NCBI GenBank assembly: GCA_022709695.1
Contig: JAKLII010000008.1
Coordinates: 124,001 to 188,000, forward strand
Direction of reading: 5' to 3'
Source of the DNA: Bacteroidota bacterium
Lineage (GTDB): Bacteria > Bacteroidota > Bacteroidia > Bacteroidales > SKPS01
DNA length: 64,000 bases
The notes beneath the pieces are model-generated. The model saw only the letters and a list, made by a program, of their open reading frames with translations, made no database searches and was not told the DNA's origin. The translations under genes and the position numbers were made by a program. This document shows positions 8,268 to 16,098 of the stretch, in pieces (position 1 is the stretch's first letter; every line of letters begins with the position of its first letter).

Positions 8268-9041
8268 TCACCGTGATTGACGCGAAGTTCCTGTGAAATG
8301 ATAACACAGCAGTGAAGCAGCAATGGCAGCGTTCAGCGATTCGGCAGAGGCACCCGGAACTCCCGGAATGCCACCGGGAATGGTGACTTTATAGTTACAG
8401 ACTGCCAGCAATTCATCGGAAATCCCTTCGGCTTCATTTCCAACTACAATCATGGCCGGGAAATCGGGTTCAACGGTCCGGAGGTCTTTGCCCTGCATCA
8501 CGGCGCCATAGAGGGTATGGCTGCCACGAAACTGATGCTTCAGTGCTTTCGCAAGGATGGTTGCCTTATGTACCCGAAACCACGATCCCATGCTGGCCTG
8601 GATCACTTTCGGGTTGTCGAACGCTGCAGATCCTGCAGTCGTAAGCACTTGTCCGGCACCAAACCAGTCGGCAATGCGGAGGATGGTCCCCAGGTTACCG
8701 GGGTCACTGATGCGGTCGCACAGCAGGGATAAGCGGCAATACCCATCCGGCTCGCTCTTCTGGAACGGGATGATTGCCAGGACACCCTGGGGGCTCTTCA
8801 TCCCCGACATACGCTCCATCTCCTTCGGGCTGCACACCGTAAGCTTCGCAATCATCCGGTCGGTAAGTTCTGTGTGTGCCTCGGCCCAGGCTGCCGTGCA
8901 GAAAGCTTCGTGGTACGGGTATGCGGTGAGCAGCAGCTCCTGTATCATGCGCGTACCTTCAGCAACTGTCAGTCCGTATTGGGATCTGAACTTCGGCACC
9001 TGAATAGATGCCACATATTTAAGCTTAGCAGACGGAACCAT
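8268..9041 (-). CDS. SpoU/TrmH-family RNA 2'-O-ribose methyltransferase
   Basis: SPOUT-class enzyme that methylates a ribose 2'-OH in rRNA or tRNA using S-adenosylmethionine. The three family motifs are present: motif 1 SDPGNLGTILRIADWFGA, motif 2 VVGNEAEGIS, and motif 3 SLNAAIAASLLCYH at the C-terminus. The N-terminal third resembles the substrate-binding domain found in 23S rRNA methyltransferases of this family. The exact target cannot be read from the sequence. ATG at 9041 is used; a TTG at 9056 would add five residues and run into the rplI terminator. The product is 257 residues. Confidence 0.88.
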   Translation of the reverse strand: MVPSAKLKYVASIQVPKFRSQYGLTVAEGTRMIQELLLTAYPYHEAFCTAAWAEAHTELTDRMIAKLTVCSPKEMERMSGMKSPQGVLAIIPFQKSEPDGYCRLSLLCDRISDPGNLGTILRIADWFGAGQVLTTAGSAAFDNPKVIQASMGSWFRVHKATILAKALKHQFRGSHTLYGAVMQGKDLRTVEPDFPAMIVVGNEAEGISDELLAVCNYKVTIPGGIPGVPGASAESLNAAIAASLLCYHFTGTSRQSR

Positions 9042-9049
9042 TTTATCGG

Positions 9050-9084
9050 GTAACAAAATGCCCGGAGAGGTTTTCGCCGGGCAT
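9050..9084 (-). terminator. Rho-independent terminator of rpsF-rpsR-rplI
   Basis: On the minus strand an 8-bp stem ATGCCCGG/CCGGGCAT (9058-9084) with an 11-nt loop is followed by TTTTGTT. It lies 21 nt beyond the rplI stop codon and just before the methyltransferase start. Confidence 0.75.
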
Positions 9085-9104
9085 CCTGTATTGGGTTTTG
9101 GAAT

Positions 9105-9554
9105 TTATTCTGCAAACACCTCAAAGGTGATCATGGCTTCCACCTCTTTGTGGAGCCTGATCTTTGCACTGTAAGTGCCAAGTTCCTTCACGCTGTCACC
9201 GTCCAGAAAGATCTTCTTGCGGTCCACATCAAGATCATACTGCTGTTTGATGGCTTCAGCAATCTGTATCGAGTTGACACTTCCGAAAATCCTGCCGGAA
9301 GTACTAGCCTTGGCAGCAATGCGGAGCTGTAATCCGTCAAGTGCTTTGGCAACACCTTCTGCGTCAAGTCTGATTTTTTCGGCTTTATGGGCTTTCTGTT
9401 TCAGGTTTTCGGCAAGCACCTTCTTGGCCGACGGGGTGGCTACAATTGCATAGCCTTTCGGGATCAGGTAATTGCGGGCATAACCATCCTTCACCGTGAC
9501 CATGTCGTTGGTGAAACCTAAACTGGGGATATCCTGTTTTAAAATGATTTCCAT
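9105..9554 (-). CDS. rplI: 50S ribosomal protein L9
   Basis: L9 binds 23S rRNA domain V and projects from the L1 stalk base. The N-terminal domain has the family signature (LKQDIPSLGF, VKDGYARNYLIPKGYA), followed by the long linking helix (residues about 42-75) and the C-terminal domain with FGSVNSIQIAEAI. The 149 residues are standard. It is the last gene of rpsF-rpsR-rplI, 15 nt after rpsR, and has an unusually strong Shine-Dalgarno for this phylum. Confidence 0.97.
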   Translation of the reverse strand: MEIILKQDIPSLGFTNDMVTVKDGYARNYLIPKGYAIVATPSAKKVLAENLKQKAHKAEKIRLDAEGVAKALDGLQLRIAAKASTSGRIFGSVNSIQIAEAIKQQYDLDVDRKKIFLDGDSVKELGTYSAKIRLHKEVEAMITFEVFAE

Positions 9555-9561
9555 TGTCTTT

Positions 9562-9569
9562 CTCCTCCT
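9562..9569 (-). promoter_or_regulatory. Strong Shine-Dalgarno before rplI
   Basis: AGGAGGAG on the minus strand, 7 nt before the rplI ATG and immediately after the rpsR stop. Most genes in the window show no such motif, so its presence here is notable. Confidence 0.75.
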
Positions 9570-9839
9570 TTATTTAAGTAAATCACCAACATACGGCATC
9601 AGGGCAATATGACGGGCTTTTTTTACCGCCTGGGCAATCTTGCGCTGGTATTTGATTGAGGTACCGGTAATGCGCCTCGGCAGGATCTTTCCCTGCTCGT
9701 TGACGAACTTCATCAGGAAGTTGGCGTCTTTGTAGTCGATGTACTTGATCCCGCTCTTCTTGAACCGGCAATATTTTTTCTTCTTGGTGTCGAGGGCTAT
9801 CGGGGTCAGATATCTGATTTCGCTGTCGTTTTCTGCCAT
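9570..9839 (-). CDS. rpsR: 30S ribosomal protein S18
   Basis: S18 sits on the 30S platform and pairs with S6. The 89 residues include the signature [17 protein letters not shown] and the basic [18 protein letters not shown] at the C-terminus. The family core of about 75 residues is complete, with a short N-terminal extension as in other Bacteroidetes. Position between rpsF and rplI is the usual one. Confidence 0.97.
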   Translation of the reverse strand: MAENDSEIRYLTPIALDTKKKKYCRFKKSGIKYIDYKDANFLMKFVNEQGKILPRRITGTSIKYQRKIAQAVKKARHIALMPYVGDLLK

Positions 9840-9865
9840 AGTTTTGTCGTTTTAAAGGTTACACA

Positions 9866-10222
9866 TCAGGCTTCTTCAGCCACAGTTTCCGGTTTCTTGT
9901 CCTTGCGTTTCTTCTCATTGTAAGCTATGGCGTGTTTGTCAAGAACCGTGGTGAGGAAGCGGATCACCCGCTCATCGCGGCGGAATGCAACCTCCAGGTC
10001 GCTGATTACAGCACCCTCAGCTTCAAATTCAATTAGGTAATAGAAGCCGGTAGACTTCTTCTGAATCGGGTAAGCCAGCTTCCGCAGCCCCCAATTGTCT
10101 TCGTACACGATGTTTGCCCCTTTACTAACGAGCAAATCAGCGAACTTTTTTACCGTTTCCTTCATCTGATCGTCAGACAAAACGGGAGTTAAAATGAAAA
10201 CGGTTTCGTACCTGTTAATCAT
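9866..10222 (-). CDS. rpsF: 30S ribosomal protein S6
   Basis: S6 binds S18 and 16S rRNA in the platform. The N-terminus [17 protein letters not shown] and central [20 protein letters not shown] are diagnostic. The 118 residues end in a lysine- and glutamate-rich tail, within normal size range. First gene of rpsF-rpsR-rplI. No single-strand-binding protein gene intervenes. A near-consensus promoter lies 53 nt upstream. Confidence 0.97.
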   Translation of the reverse strand: MINRYETVFILTPVLSDDQMKETVKKFADLLVSKGANIVYEDNWGLRKLAYPIQKKSTGFYYLIEFEAEGAVISDLEVAFRRDERVIRFLTTVLDKHAIAYNEKKRKDKKPETVAEEA

Positions 10223-10274
10223 CTGATTTGTTTTTGATTAATGATTATTACTATGCCCATTCAAAAATGGAGGG

Positions 10275-10305
10275 CAAAGGTACAAAGATTATCTGAATGC
10301 ACAAA
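10275..10305 (-). promoter_or_regulatory. Bacteroidetes-type promoter for rpsF operon
   Basis: Minus-strand TTTG (10302-10305), 19-nt spacer, then TACCTTTG (10275-10282), an exact match to TTTG-N19-TAnnTTTG. The rpsF ATG is 53 nt downstream. Confidence 0.75.
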
Positions 10306-10348
10306 TATCTTTGCGGGATATTTTGATGGAAGGTCCCGGGACTCCTGT

Positions 10349-11146
10349 TCAGAAGACTTTAAAGGCAGTCCAGGTGCGGGTTTCATTATTAAAGAGCCAG
10401 ATACGGCCATTGGCAAAGCAAAACCCGAATGTTTCCGGCACCACAGCCTTGGCCGGCAGGGTGATGGTGGCGGTAACAGCCTCTGTTTCATCACTGATCA
10501 GGTATACTTTTTTCTGCAGATGATTCAGGATGGCATATTCATATCCTTTTACACCTGTATATCCGACGCAGTAAGGGTTCAGGGCGGTGTCACCCACAGG
10601 AACCTTCAGATCAATGTACCGGCTCGTAAGGTCATAATCCCTGTCGATGAAATAGATAGTCATTGAAGAGGCTTCGAACCATAGCAATTCGTTGGTCTCG
10701 GTGTTGTATGCCAGTGCTGCCTGCGGCTCATAGACCTCAAGTTCAAAGGCTACCTCTTCAGGGAATTCTTCGGTAAGAAGACCGGCAGAATCCAGTTCAT
10801 AAGCGATGACGTTTTGGTAATCGTAGAGGTTTGCCTCAAGCCAGTTAACCCGGGGTGAATACCACAAACCTCTGATATCGGCGCCCGTGGCTGTTGTTTG
10901 CAGATGCTTCCCCTTGGCATCAAACACCTCCAGGGGATACGATTCATTGCCGACCATGGCGCTGTAATATTTCTCATCATCGGGGTTCCAGGCAACAGAA
11001 CAACTGTTGGTGCCTTCACCTGCCGGCATCTTCAATTGCAATTCCGCCTTCGGCGAAAGAACAGGTTTTTTCACGGGCTGTGCGTGTGAAACGGCAAACA
11101 CCAGGAGAACAGCGAATACAAGAATGCCGAACCGTAATGCTTTCAT
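10349..11146 (-). CDS. Secreted protein of unknown function
   Basis: A 265-residue protein with a clear Sec signal peptide (MKALRFGILVFAVLLVFAVSHAQ, cut after SHA or AQ). The mature part is rich in beta-strand patterns with aromatic pairs (DDEKYYSAMVGNESYPLEVFD, TNELLWFEASSMTIYFID), reminiscent of beta-propeller blades, but no catalytic motif is recognised. No sorting domain is visible at the C-terminus, so it is probably periplasmic. It stands alone between rpsF and menG. I cannot assign a family. Confidence 0.8.
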   Translation of the reverse strand: MKALRFGILVFAVLLVFAVSHAQPVKKPVLSPKAELQLKMPAGEGTNSCSVAWNPDDEKYYSAMVGNESYPLEVFDAKGKHLQTTATGADIRGLWYSPRVNWLEANLYDYQNVIAYELDSAGLLTEEFPEEVAFELEVYEPQAALAYNTETNELLWFEASSMTIYFIDRDYDLTSRYIDLKVPVGDTALNPYCVGYTGVKGYEYAILNHLQKKVYLISDETEAVTATITLPAKAVVPETFGFCFANGRIWLFNNETRTWTAFKVF

Positions 11147-11271
11147 AGGATTGATTTTAGTGAATTTTGGTTATGAGGTTTCAGAAACCGGTAATCCTGA
11201 CAATAAGACATACAAAATTAGTGTATTTAACCACCAATTCCACCCCTGATCTTCTGTTTAAAACTTTAAAC

Positions 11272-11979
11272 TTATGCTTTCACCCCTGTATACAGCATTG
11301 CGATCCCACCGGAAAGAGATTTGCTCTCTGTTACCTGAAAAGAAGCTTCCTGCATCATCCGGCAGAACCGGTCTCCGTAAGGGAAGGCCTCTACCGAATC
11401 GGGGAGATAGGTGTATGCCTGCGGGTGTTTTGAGATCCACCTGCCGATTTTCGGAAGGATCCTGCCAAAATACAATGTGTAAAGCCACCGTATTAACCGG
11501 GATTCTGGCATGGAAAACTCAAGAATAAAAACCTGTCCGCCCGGCTTCAGCACCCGATAAAATTCGTGCAGCCCCGCAAGAGGATTTTCGAAGTTTCTGA
11601 TACCAAAGGCAATGGTTACCGCATCAAAGGAATGATCTTCAAAGGGAAGGGATTCACCATCAGCATGCACAAAGCGGATTCGTTCTGCCATACCTCTGTC
11701 TGAAATCTTCCTGCTGGCGATTTCCAGCATTTTTTCAGCAATGTCGGTTCCTGTGATCCGGGCTTTGGTAACCTTCGCCACTGCCAGAGCCAGATCCCCG
11801 GTACCGGTTGCCACATCCAGGACCTCTCCGGGATGCAACAGGGCAAGCCTTTTTACGAGCTTCTTTCTCCAACGCTGGTCGATACCGAACGAAAGGAGGT
11901 GGTTGAGCAGGTCGTACCGCTCAGAGATGTCGTTAAACATCTGCCTTACCGTTGCTTTCTTTCCTTGTGAATCCAACAT
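11272..11979 (-). CDS. menG: Demethylmenaquinone methyltransferase
   Basis: Final step of menaquinone synthesis: methylation of demethylmenaquinone with S-adenosylmethionine. The SAM-binding motif LDVATGTGDLALAVA is at about residues 54-68. The UbiE/MenG signatures SERYDLLNHLLSFGIDQRWR, FGIRNFENPLAGLHEFYRVL and LPDSVEAFPYGDRF are all present, and 235 residues is typical. Menaquinone is the expected quinone for the NQR and Nuo complexes at the start of the window. Symbol ubiE is an alternative name for the same family. Confidence 0.95.
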   Translation of the reverse strand: MLDSQGKKATVRQMFNDISERYDLLNHLLSFGIDQRWRKKLVKRLALLHPGEVLDVATGTGDLALAVAKVTKARITGTDIAEKMLEIASRKISDRGMAERIRFVHADGESLPFEDHSFDAVTIAFGIRNFENPLAGLHEFYRVLKPGGQVFILEFSMPESRLIRWLYTLYFGRILPKIGRWISKHPQAYTYLPDSVEAFPYGDRFCRMMQEASFQVTESKSLSGGIAMLYTGVKA

Positions 11980-12006
11980 GTCGGTTTCTGTGGTGTTACT
12001 GAATCT

Positions 12007-12648
12007 TCAGGGTGCAAGACGATCAATCCGCCAGTGGGTTCCTTCCGGGGTATAGCTAAAACGGTCGTGCAAGCGGTTATCGCGCCCCTGCCAGAATTCA
12101 AAATACGACGGAATCACCCGGTAACCTCCCCAGTGGGGAGGGCGGGGAATCTCATTACCGGCCCAGGTGGTGCGAAAATACTGCAATCGTTCCTCCAGTG
12201 TCTCTCTTCCGGCGATCACCCTGCTTTGCTCACTGGCCCAGGCACCCAACCGGCTCCCTTCGGGCCGGCTCCGGAAATAGCTTTCAGAATCGGCATCGGG
12301 CAACCTGACAGCCTGCCCTTCAATCCTTACCTGCCGCTCCAGGGGAAGCCACAGGAAAAGCAATGCTACCTTAGGGTTTATGGCAATTTCTTCCCCCTTG
12401 CGGCTGTGATAGTTGGTAAAAAAGGTAAATCCCTCATTGGAAAAATCTTTCAGAAGCACAACTCTCGAGGAGGGGGAACCGGCAGAGTTGCTGGTGGAAA
12501 GCACCATGGCATTGGGTTCCTGAATACCGGCGTCAAGAGCGTGTGAAAACCAATATTCGAACTGGAGAACCGGATCCTGCAGGAGCTGCGGGCGCTCCAG
12601 TGATCCCAGCTGGTAAGCTTGTCTAAGATTTGAGATCCCAGGTTTCAT
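12007..12648 (-). CDS. pdxH: Pyridoxamine 5'-phosphate oxidase
   Basis: FMN enzyme that oxidises pyridoxine or pyridoxamine phosphate to pyridoxal phosphate. The 213 residues are standard. Recognisable segments: NAMVLSTSNSAGSPSSRVVL, GFTFFTNYHSRKGEEI, LFLWLPLERQVRIEG, and the C-terminal PPHWGGYRVIPSYFEFWQG with the PLP-contacting R-x-H-type region. It lies 27 nt upstream of menG on the same strand. PLP is used by the aspC and glyA products in this window. Confidence 0.96.
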   Translation of the reverse strand: MKPGISNLRQAYQLGSLERPQLLQDPVLQFEYWFSHALDAGIQEPNAMVLSTSNSAGSPSSRVVLLKDFSNEGFTFFTNYHSRKGEEIAINPKVALLFLWLPLERQVRIEGQAVRLPDADSESYFRSRPEGSRLGAWASEQSRVIAGRETLEERLQYFRTTWAGNEIPRPPHWGGYRVIPSYFEFWQGRDNRLHDRFSYTPEGTHWRIDRLAP

Positions 12649-12709
12649 TCCGGACAGGTCAGTCTGTGGTTAAACAGCCCAAAACCGATAATGTTTGACC
12701 CCCGGAGGT

Positions 12710-13711
12710 TCAGACAAGGTGTTTCGATGCCTCCTGACGCAGCTTGCCGCGGTTCACGGGGACCACTCCCACCTCTTCGCACACAAGCCCGCCCGCCAGA
12801 TTCCCCACAGCAGCGGTTTGCATTGGCGACAGGCCTGCAGCAAGGCACAGGGATGCCACGCTGATCACGGAATCACCGGCCCCGGAAACATCTGCTACGC
12901 TACGCAGATGTGCCGGCAGGATTTCACCTATGCCTCCCGAACGAACATACACCCCTTCGCTGCCAAGGGTTACCATCATCCTTCCTATATGTTGCTGCTG
13001 CTGAAACTGTTCCACAATGGTGTGGAAGGCTTCAGTCCCCAGATCAAGCTCACTCTTGAGCCCTTCCTTCAGCTCCTTGAGGTTGGGCTTGAACAGGCTG
13101 ACGTTGCGGTACGACATAAAATTCTTACGCTTGGGATCCACCGCCACGGGAATGTTCCTGGCCGAAGCAAGGGTGGTTACCAGGCCGATCGTCTCGGAGC
13201 TGATCAACCCTTTGTCGTAATCCTGAAAAACGATCACATCCCATGATTCACGGGTGATCTTCTCTTCCAGCATCTGATGAAATCCCGATGTATCACTGCG
13301 GTTCAGAGGCTCCGTGGTCTCCTCATCAACCCTGAGCATCTGGGTGTTATTGCCAAAGATCCTGAACTTTGTAGTGGTTAACCGCTTGCTGCTTTGCAGA
13401 ATGCCACCATTGTCCATGTGTTCTTCCTGCATCATGAGCAGAAATTCACCCCCCCTGATGTCCTTGCCTGCCACCGAACAGAGAACCGGGGTTGCACCCA
13501 TGGATTTGATGTTCAGGGCTACGTTTGCAGCACCTCCCAGCCGGTTGTTGCGCCGTGTTACGGCCACCACCGGTACCGGAGCCTCAGGGGAAATCCGGTC
13601 AACGGTCCCCCACAGATAGGCATCCACCATCACATCCCCGATGATGAGCACGCGCATTTTACTGAATGACTCAAAAAGGTTATCTAACGCTTCTTCAGTA
13701 AATAGTTTCAT
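12710..13711 (-). CDS. hldA: ADP-heptose synthase kinase component (PfkB family)
   Basis: Ribokinase-family sugar kinase of 333 residues closest to the kinase half of HldE/RfaE, which phosphorylates D-glycero-D-manno-heptose 7-phosphate at C1 for LPS core synthesis. Evidence: LIGDVMVDAYLWGTVDRISPEAPVPV near the N-terminus, NRLGGAANVALNIKSMGA, VDPKRKNF, and the catalytic anion-hole motif GAGDS. The nucleotidyltransferase half is absent, so it must be encoded elsewhere, as is common outside Enterobacteria. The symbol is used for the split kinase; rfaE1 is a synonym. Confidence 0.85.
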   Translation of the reverse strand: MKLFTEEALDNLFESFSKMRVLIIGDVMVDAYLWGTVDRISPEAPVPVVAVTRRNNRLGGAANVALNIKSMGATPVLCSVAGKDIRGGEFLLMMQEEHMDNGGILQSSKRLTTTKFRIFGNNTQMLRVDEETTEPLNRSDTSGFHQMLEEKITRESWDVIVFQDYDKGLISSETIGLVTTLASARNIPVAVDPKRKNFMSYRNVSLFKPNLKELKEGLKSELDLGTEAFHTIVEQFQQQQHIGRMMVTLGSEGVYVRSGGIGEILPAHLRSVADVSGAGDSVISVASLCLAAGLSPMQTAAVGNLAGGLVCEEVGVVPVNRGKLRQEASKHLV

Positions 13712-13726
13712 ATTTCTGGTTTTTCA

Positions 13727-13800
13727 CCCCCTCTCCTTGAGGAGAGGGGGATGGGGGGTGAGGTGAGCGTATTTGAGGGGGTCGGGGGGTGAGGTGAATT
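13727..13800. repeat. G/C-tract inverted repeat with direct repeats
   Basis: Perfect 10-bp inverted repeat CCCCCTCTCC-TTGA-GGAGAGGGGG (13727-13750), followed by two direct copies of GGGGGGTGAGGTGA near 13752 and 13784. It separates aspC from hldA. No T-run follows on the minus strand, so it looks like a dispersed intergenic element more than a terminator. Confidence 0.75.
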
Positions 13801-13846
13801 CAGTGTGAGGAACAGTGTGAGTATTAAGGGTTTTTTCTTTAAACCG

Positions 13847-15049
13847 TTATGTAAGCTTTTGCAGCGCTTCTTTAATCCGGCGAACTGCTTCGGTAAGCTC
13901 TTCCATCGAGGTGGCATAGGAAAAGCGGAGGCATTCAGGCGATCCGAACGCATCGCCGGGCACAAGGGCTACATATGCTTCGTTGAGCAGGAACATGCTC
14001 AGGTCTCCTGCATTGGAAATGAGATGGTCCCCATACCGCTTTCCGAACCATTCGCTAACATCCGGAAAAAGATAGAAGGCACCGTCGGGGATATTGGTTT
14101 TAAAACCGGGGATCTCCTTAAGCATCACCACCAGGGCATCACGCCTTTTGCGGAATGCTTCCTTCATCACATCCATTTCAGGCGTTTTTTCCGGATCTGC
14201 ATCCATGGCTGCTATGGCTGCCCGCTGTGAAATGGAACATGTGCCGCTGGTGATCTGCCCCTGCAGCTTGTCGCACGCTTTGGCAATGGCCAGGGGAGCC
14301 CCGATAAATCCAAGGCGCCATCCCGTCATGGCAAACCCTTTGGAAACCCCGTTCACCGTGATTACCCGATCGCGGATGTGCGCAAACTGACCGATGGATT
14401 CGTGCTTTCCCACAAAATTGATGTGCTCATAAATCTCATCGGCAATAATGTAAATGGAAGGAAATTGGGCAATAACATCTGCTATTCCCCTGAGCTCCTC
14501 GCGGCTGTACACACTCCCTGACGGGTTGCAGGGGGATGAGTAAATGAGGACCTTGGTTTTTGGGGTGATTGCCGCACGCAGCTGCTCCGGCGTAACCTTG
14601 AAGTCGCTGCGGATGTCTGTGGGTACATACACAGGAATTCCGCCGGCCAGTTTGATAATTTCCTTGTACGACACCCAGTAGGGCACAGGTACCAGCACCT
14701 CGTCGCCTTCATTCACCAGACTCATCATCAGATTGGCGATACTGTGTTTGGCTCCGGTAGATACCACAATCTGCTCGGGTGTAAACTCCAGTCCGTTATC
14801 CCGTCTGAACTTCCGGCAGATGGCCTGCCGTAATTCAGGGTATCCCGGTACCGGTGTGTAACGTGTGTAATTCTGATCAAGGGCCTGCTTGGCGGCTTCT
14901 TTGATGAAATCAGGGGTATTGAAGTCGGGCTCTCCAATACTCAGATTGATCACATGGTGCCCCTGTGCGGTGAGCTCACGGCTCATGCGCGACATGGCAA
15001 GGGTTTCTGATTCGGCCATCCGGTTGATCCGGTCTGCAATAGGGTTCAT
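13847..15049 (-). CDS. aspC: Aspartate aminotransferase-type PLP enzyme (class I/II)
   Basis: Fold-type I aminotransferase, most likely aspartate:2-oxoglutarate. The Schiff-base lysine is K237 in NGVSKGFAMTGWR, and the NPSG motif (175-178) and DEIYEH (204-209) surround the cofactor. The 400 residues match subgroup 1b aspartate aminotransferases found in Bacteroidetes. Substrate range cannot be settled from sequence. It is leftward with its own -7 box and is separated from hldA by a repeat element. Confidence 0.9.
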   Translation of the reverse strand: MNPIADRINRMAESETLAMSRMSRELTAQGHHVINLSIGEPDFNTPDFIKEAAKQALDQNYTRYTPVPGYPELRQAICRKFRRDNGLEFTPEQIVVSTGAKHSIANLMMSLVNEGDEVLVPVPYWVSYKEIIKLAGGIPVYVPTDIRSDFKVTPEQLRAAITPKTKVLIYSSPCNPSGSVYSREELRGIADVIAQFPSIYIIADEIYEHINFVGKHESIGQFAHIRDRVITVNGVSKGFAMTGWRLGFIGAPLAIAKACDKLQGQITSGTCSISQRAAIAAMDADPEKTPEMDVMKEAFRKRRDALVVMLKEIPGFKTNIPDGAFYLFPDVSEWFGKRYGDHLISNAGDLSMFLLNEAYVALVPGDAFGSPECLRFSYATSMEELTEAVRRIKEALQKLT

Positions 15050-15076
15050 GATGATTTATACTTTAAGGTAAAACGG

Positions 15077-15084
15077 CAAAAGTA
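15077..15084 (-). promoter_or_regulatory. -7 promoter box for aspC
   Basis: TACTTTTG on the minus strand, exact TAnnTTTG match, 27 nt before the aspC ATG. The upstream -33 element is weak. Confidence 0.5.
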
Positions 15085-15206
15085 TCAATTTTCCAATGAA
15101 AAACACAATACTGTGGCATGAACATATTCTCCCCTGGCTGAGAACCACCGGTGGTGATGTGTTCTTCGGAGATTTTTACGACCTTTGCCAACTAAATTTT
15201 TGAACA

Positions 15207-15773
15207 ATGGAAACATATGGCTTCGTGATCCTCGAGTTGTTACGGTACCTTATCCCAACGCTTCTGGTAATTCTTGTGCTATGGATGTTGCTGAGATTTT
15301 TTTTCAGACGTGAAGAGGCCATACGCCGGCAGGAAATGGAATCGCGGGACCGTGCCCATCTGGCCGGCATAAAAGGCGAGAATACCCGGATTATCACCCC
15401 CATCCGTCTTCAGGCCTATGAGCGTATCATCCTCTTTCTTGACCGTATTACCCCCGATAACCTGGTCATGCGACTTCGTATGCCCGGTTCAGGATCGGGT
15501 GAGATGCAGGGATTATTGCTTCAGAATGTCCGCGAGGAGTTTGAACACAATATGAGCCAGCAGCTCTATGTTTCGGATGAAGCCTGGGAAATGGCAAAAC
15601 AGGCCAAGGAAGAGGTAATCCAGCTGATAAACAATACCGGAGCCGGAATGAAGGAAGGTGACAACGGGCTCGACTTATGCAGGAAAATTCTGGAGCAGGT
15701 TTCCGAAAAAGATCTTTACCCCACGGTGAAAGCCATTCACGCCATAAAATCTGAGATCAGACGGTTGTTTTAA
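15207..15773 (+). CDS. Conserved membrane-anchored protein of unknown function
   Basis: 188 residues with one N-terminal membrane helix (about 7-30) followed by a basic, charged region (FFFRREEAIRRQEMESRDRAH) and a mostly helical cytosolic part (residues 60-188). Features such as LQAYERIILFLDRITPDNLV and NVREEFEHNMSQQLYVS recur in uncharacterised Bacteroidetes proteins as I recall them. No catalytic motif is visible. ATG at 15207 follows a non-coding stretch. The 3' end overlaps the convergent zinc-ribbon gene by 4 nt. Confidence 0.82.
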   Translation: METYGFVILELLRYLIPTLLVILVLWMLLRFFFRREEAIRRQEMESRDRAHLAGIKGENTRIITPIRLQAYERIILFLDRITPDNLVMRLRMPGSGSGEMQGLLLQNVREEFEHNMSQQLYVSDEAWEMAKQAKEEVIQLINNTGAGMKEGDNGLDLCRKILEQVSEKDLYPTVKAIHAIKSEIRRLF

Positions 15774-15985
15774 CCATGGCGTTTTCTGCGGGTGCGGGCA
15801 ACGAACTTCTTACCCTTCACAATGCCAAACGACCAGAGCTTATAAATGCTCAGGTATTTCCCGCTGCAATACTGACATTCGTAATAACGCGAACCGGGAA
15901 GCCTGCGCATCCAGGGCTGCCTGTGCTGCCTGAAATTCTGCATGCTCCTGCAATAGGGGCACCTGCGGCCTGCGATTACTTTCAT
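15770..15985 (-). CDS. Small zinc-ribbon-like protein, hypothetical
   Basis: 71 residues, very basic, with two CxxC pairs (RRCPYCRS at 8-13 and YECQYCSG near 36-41) spaced as in a zinc ribbon or rubredoxin-like knuckle, and a C-terminal RTRRKRHG tail. Such small basic proteins often bind RNA or DNA, but no family is recognised. It overlaps the end of the upstream convergent gene by 4 nt. The paired cysteines in correct spacing argue for a real gene; its short length leaves doubt. Confidence 0.55.
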   Translation of the reverse strand: MKVIAGRRCPYCRSMQNFRQHRQPWMRRLPGSRYYECQYCSGKYLSIYKLWSFGIVKGKKFVARTRRKRHG

Positions 15986-16069
15986 GTACGCGCTGATTTT
16001 AACCTTTATGATGCGGTTTCAAAGATAACGTTGTTCAGTGAAATAACAGATCTCTCTTATCAACCTTTT

Positions 16070-16097
16070 ATCAACAATGGAATTGTTGATGGTTTCT
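16070..16097 (+). terminator. Possible terminator, 9-bp perfect stem
   Basis: ATCAACAAT-GGA-ATTGTTGAT (16070-16090) followed on the plus strand by GGTTTCTTTT. It lies between the 3' side of the upstream unit and the stop of the leftward peptidase gene. AT-rich stem, so efficiency is uncertain. Confidence 0.4.
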
Positions 16098-16098
16098 T

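Noticed and set aside
10306..10313. Plus-strand TATCTTTG as a promoter
   Set aside because: No rightward gene follows; it overlaps the leftward rpsF promoter region and is probably chance.
10241..10666. Rightward open frame opposite the rpsF promoter and the end of the secreted-protein gene
   Set aside because: It lies antisense to a well-supported promoter and gene, with no recognisable protein features.
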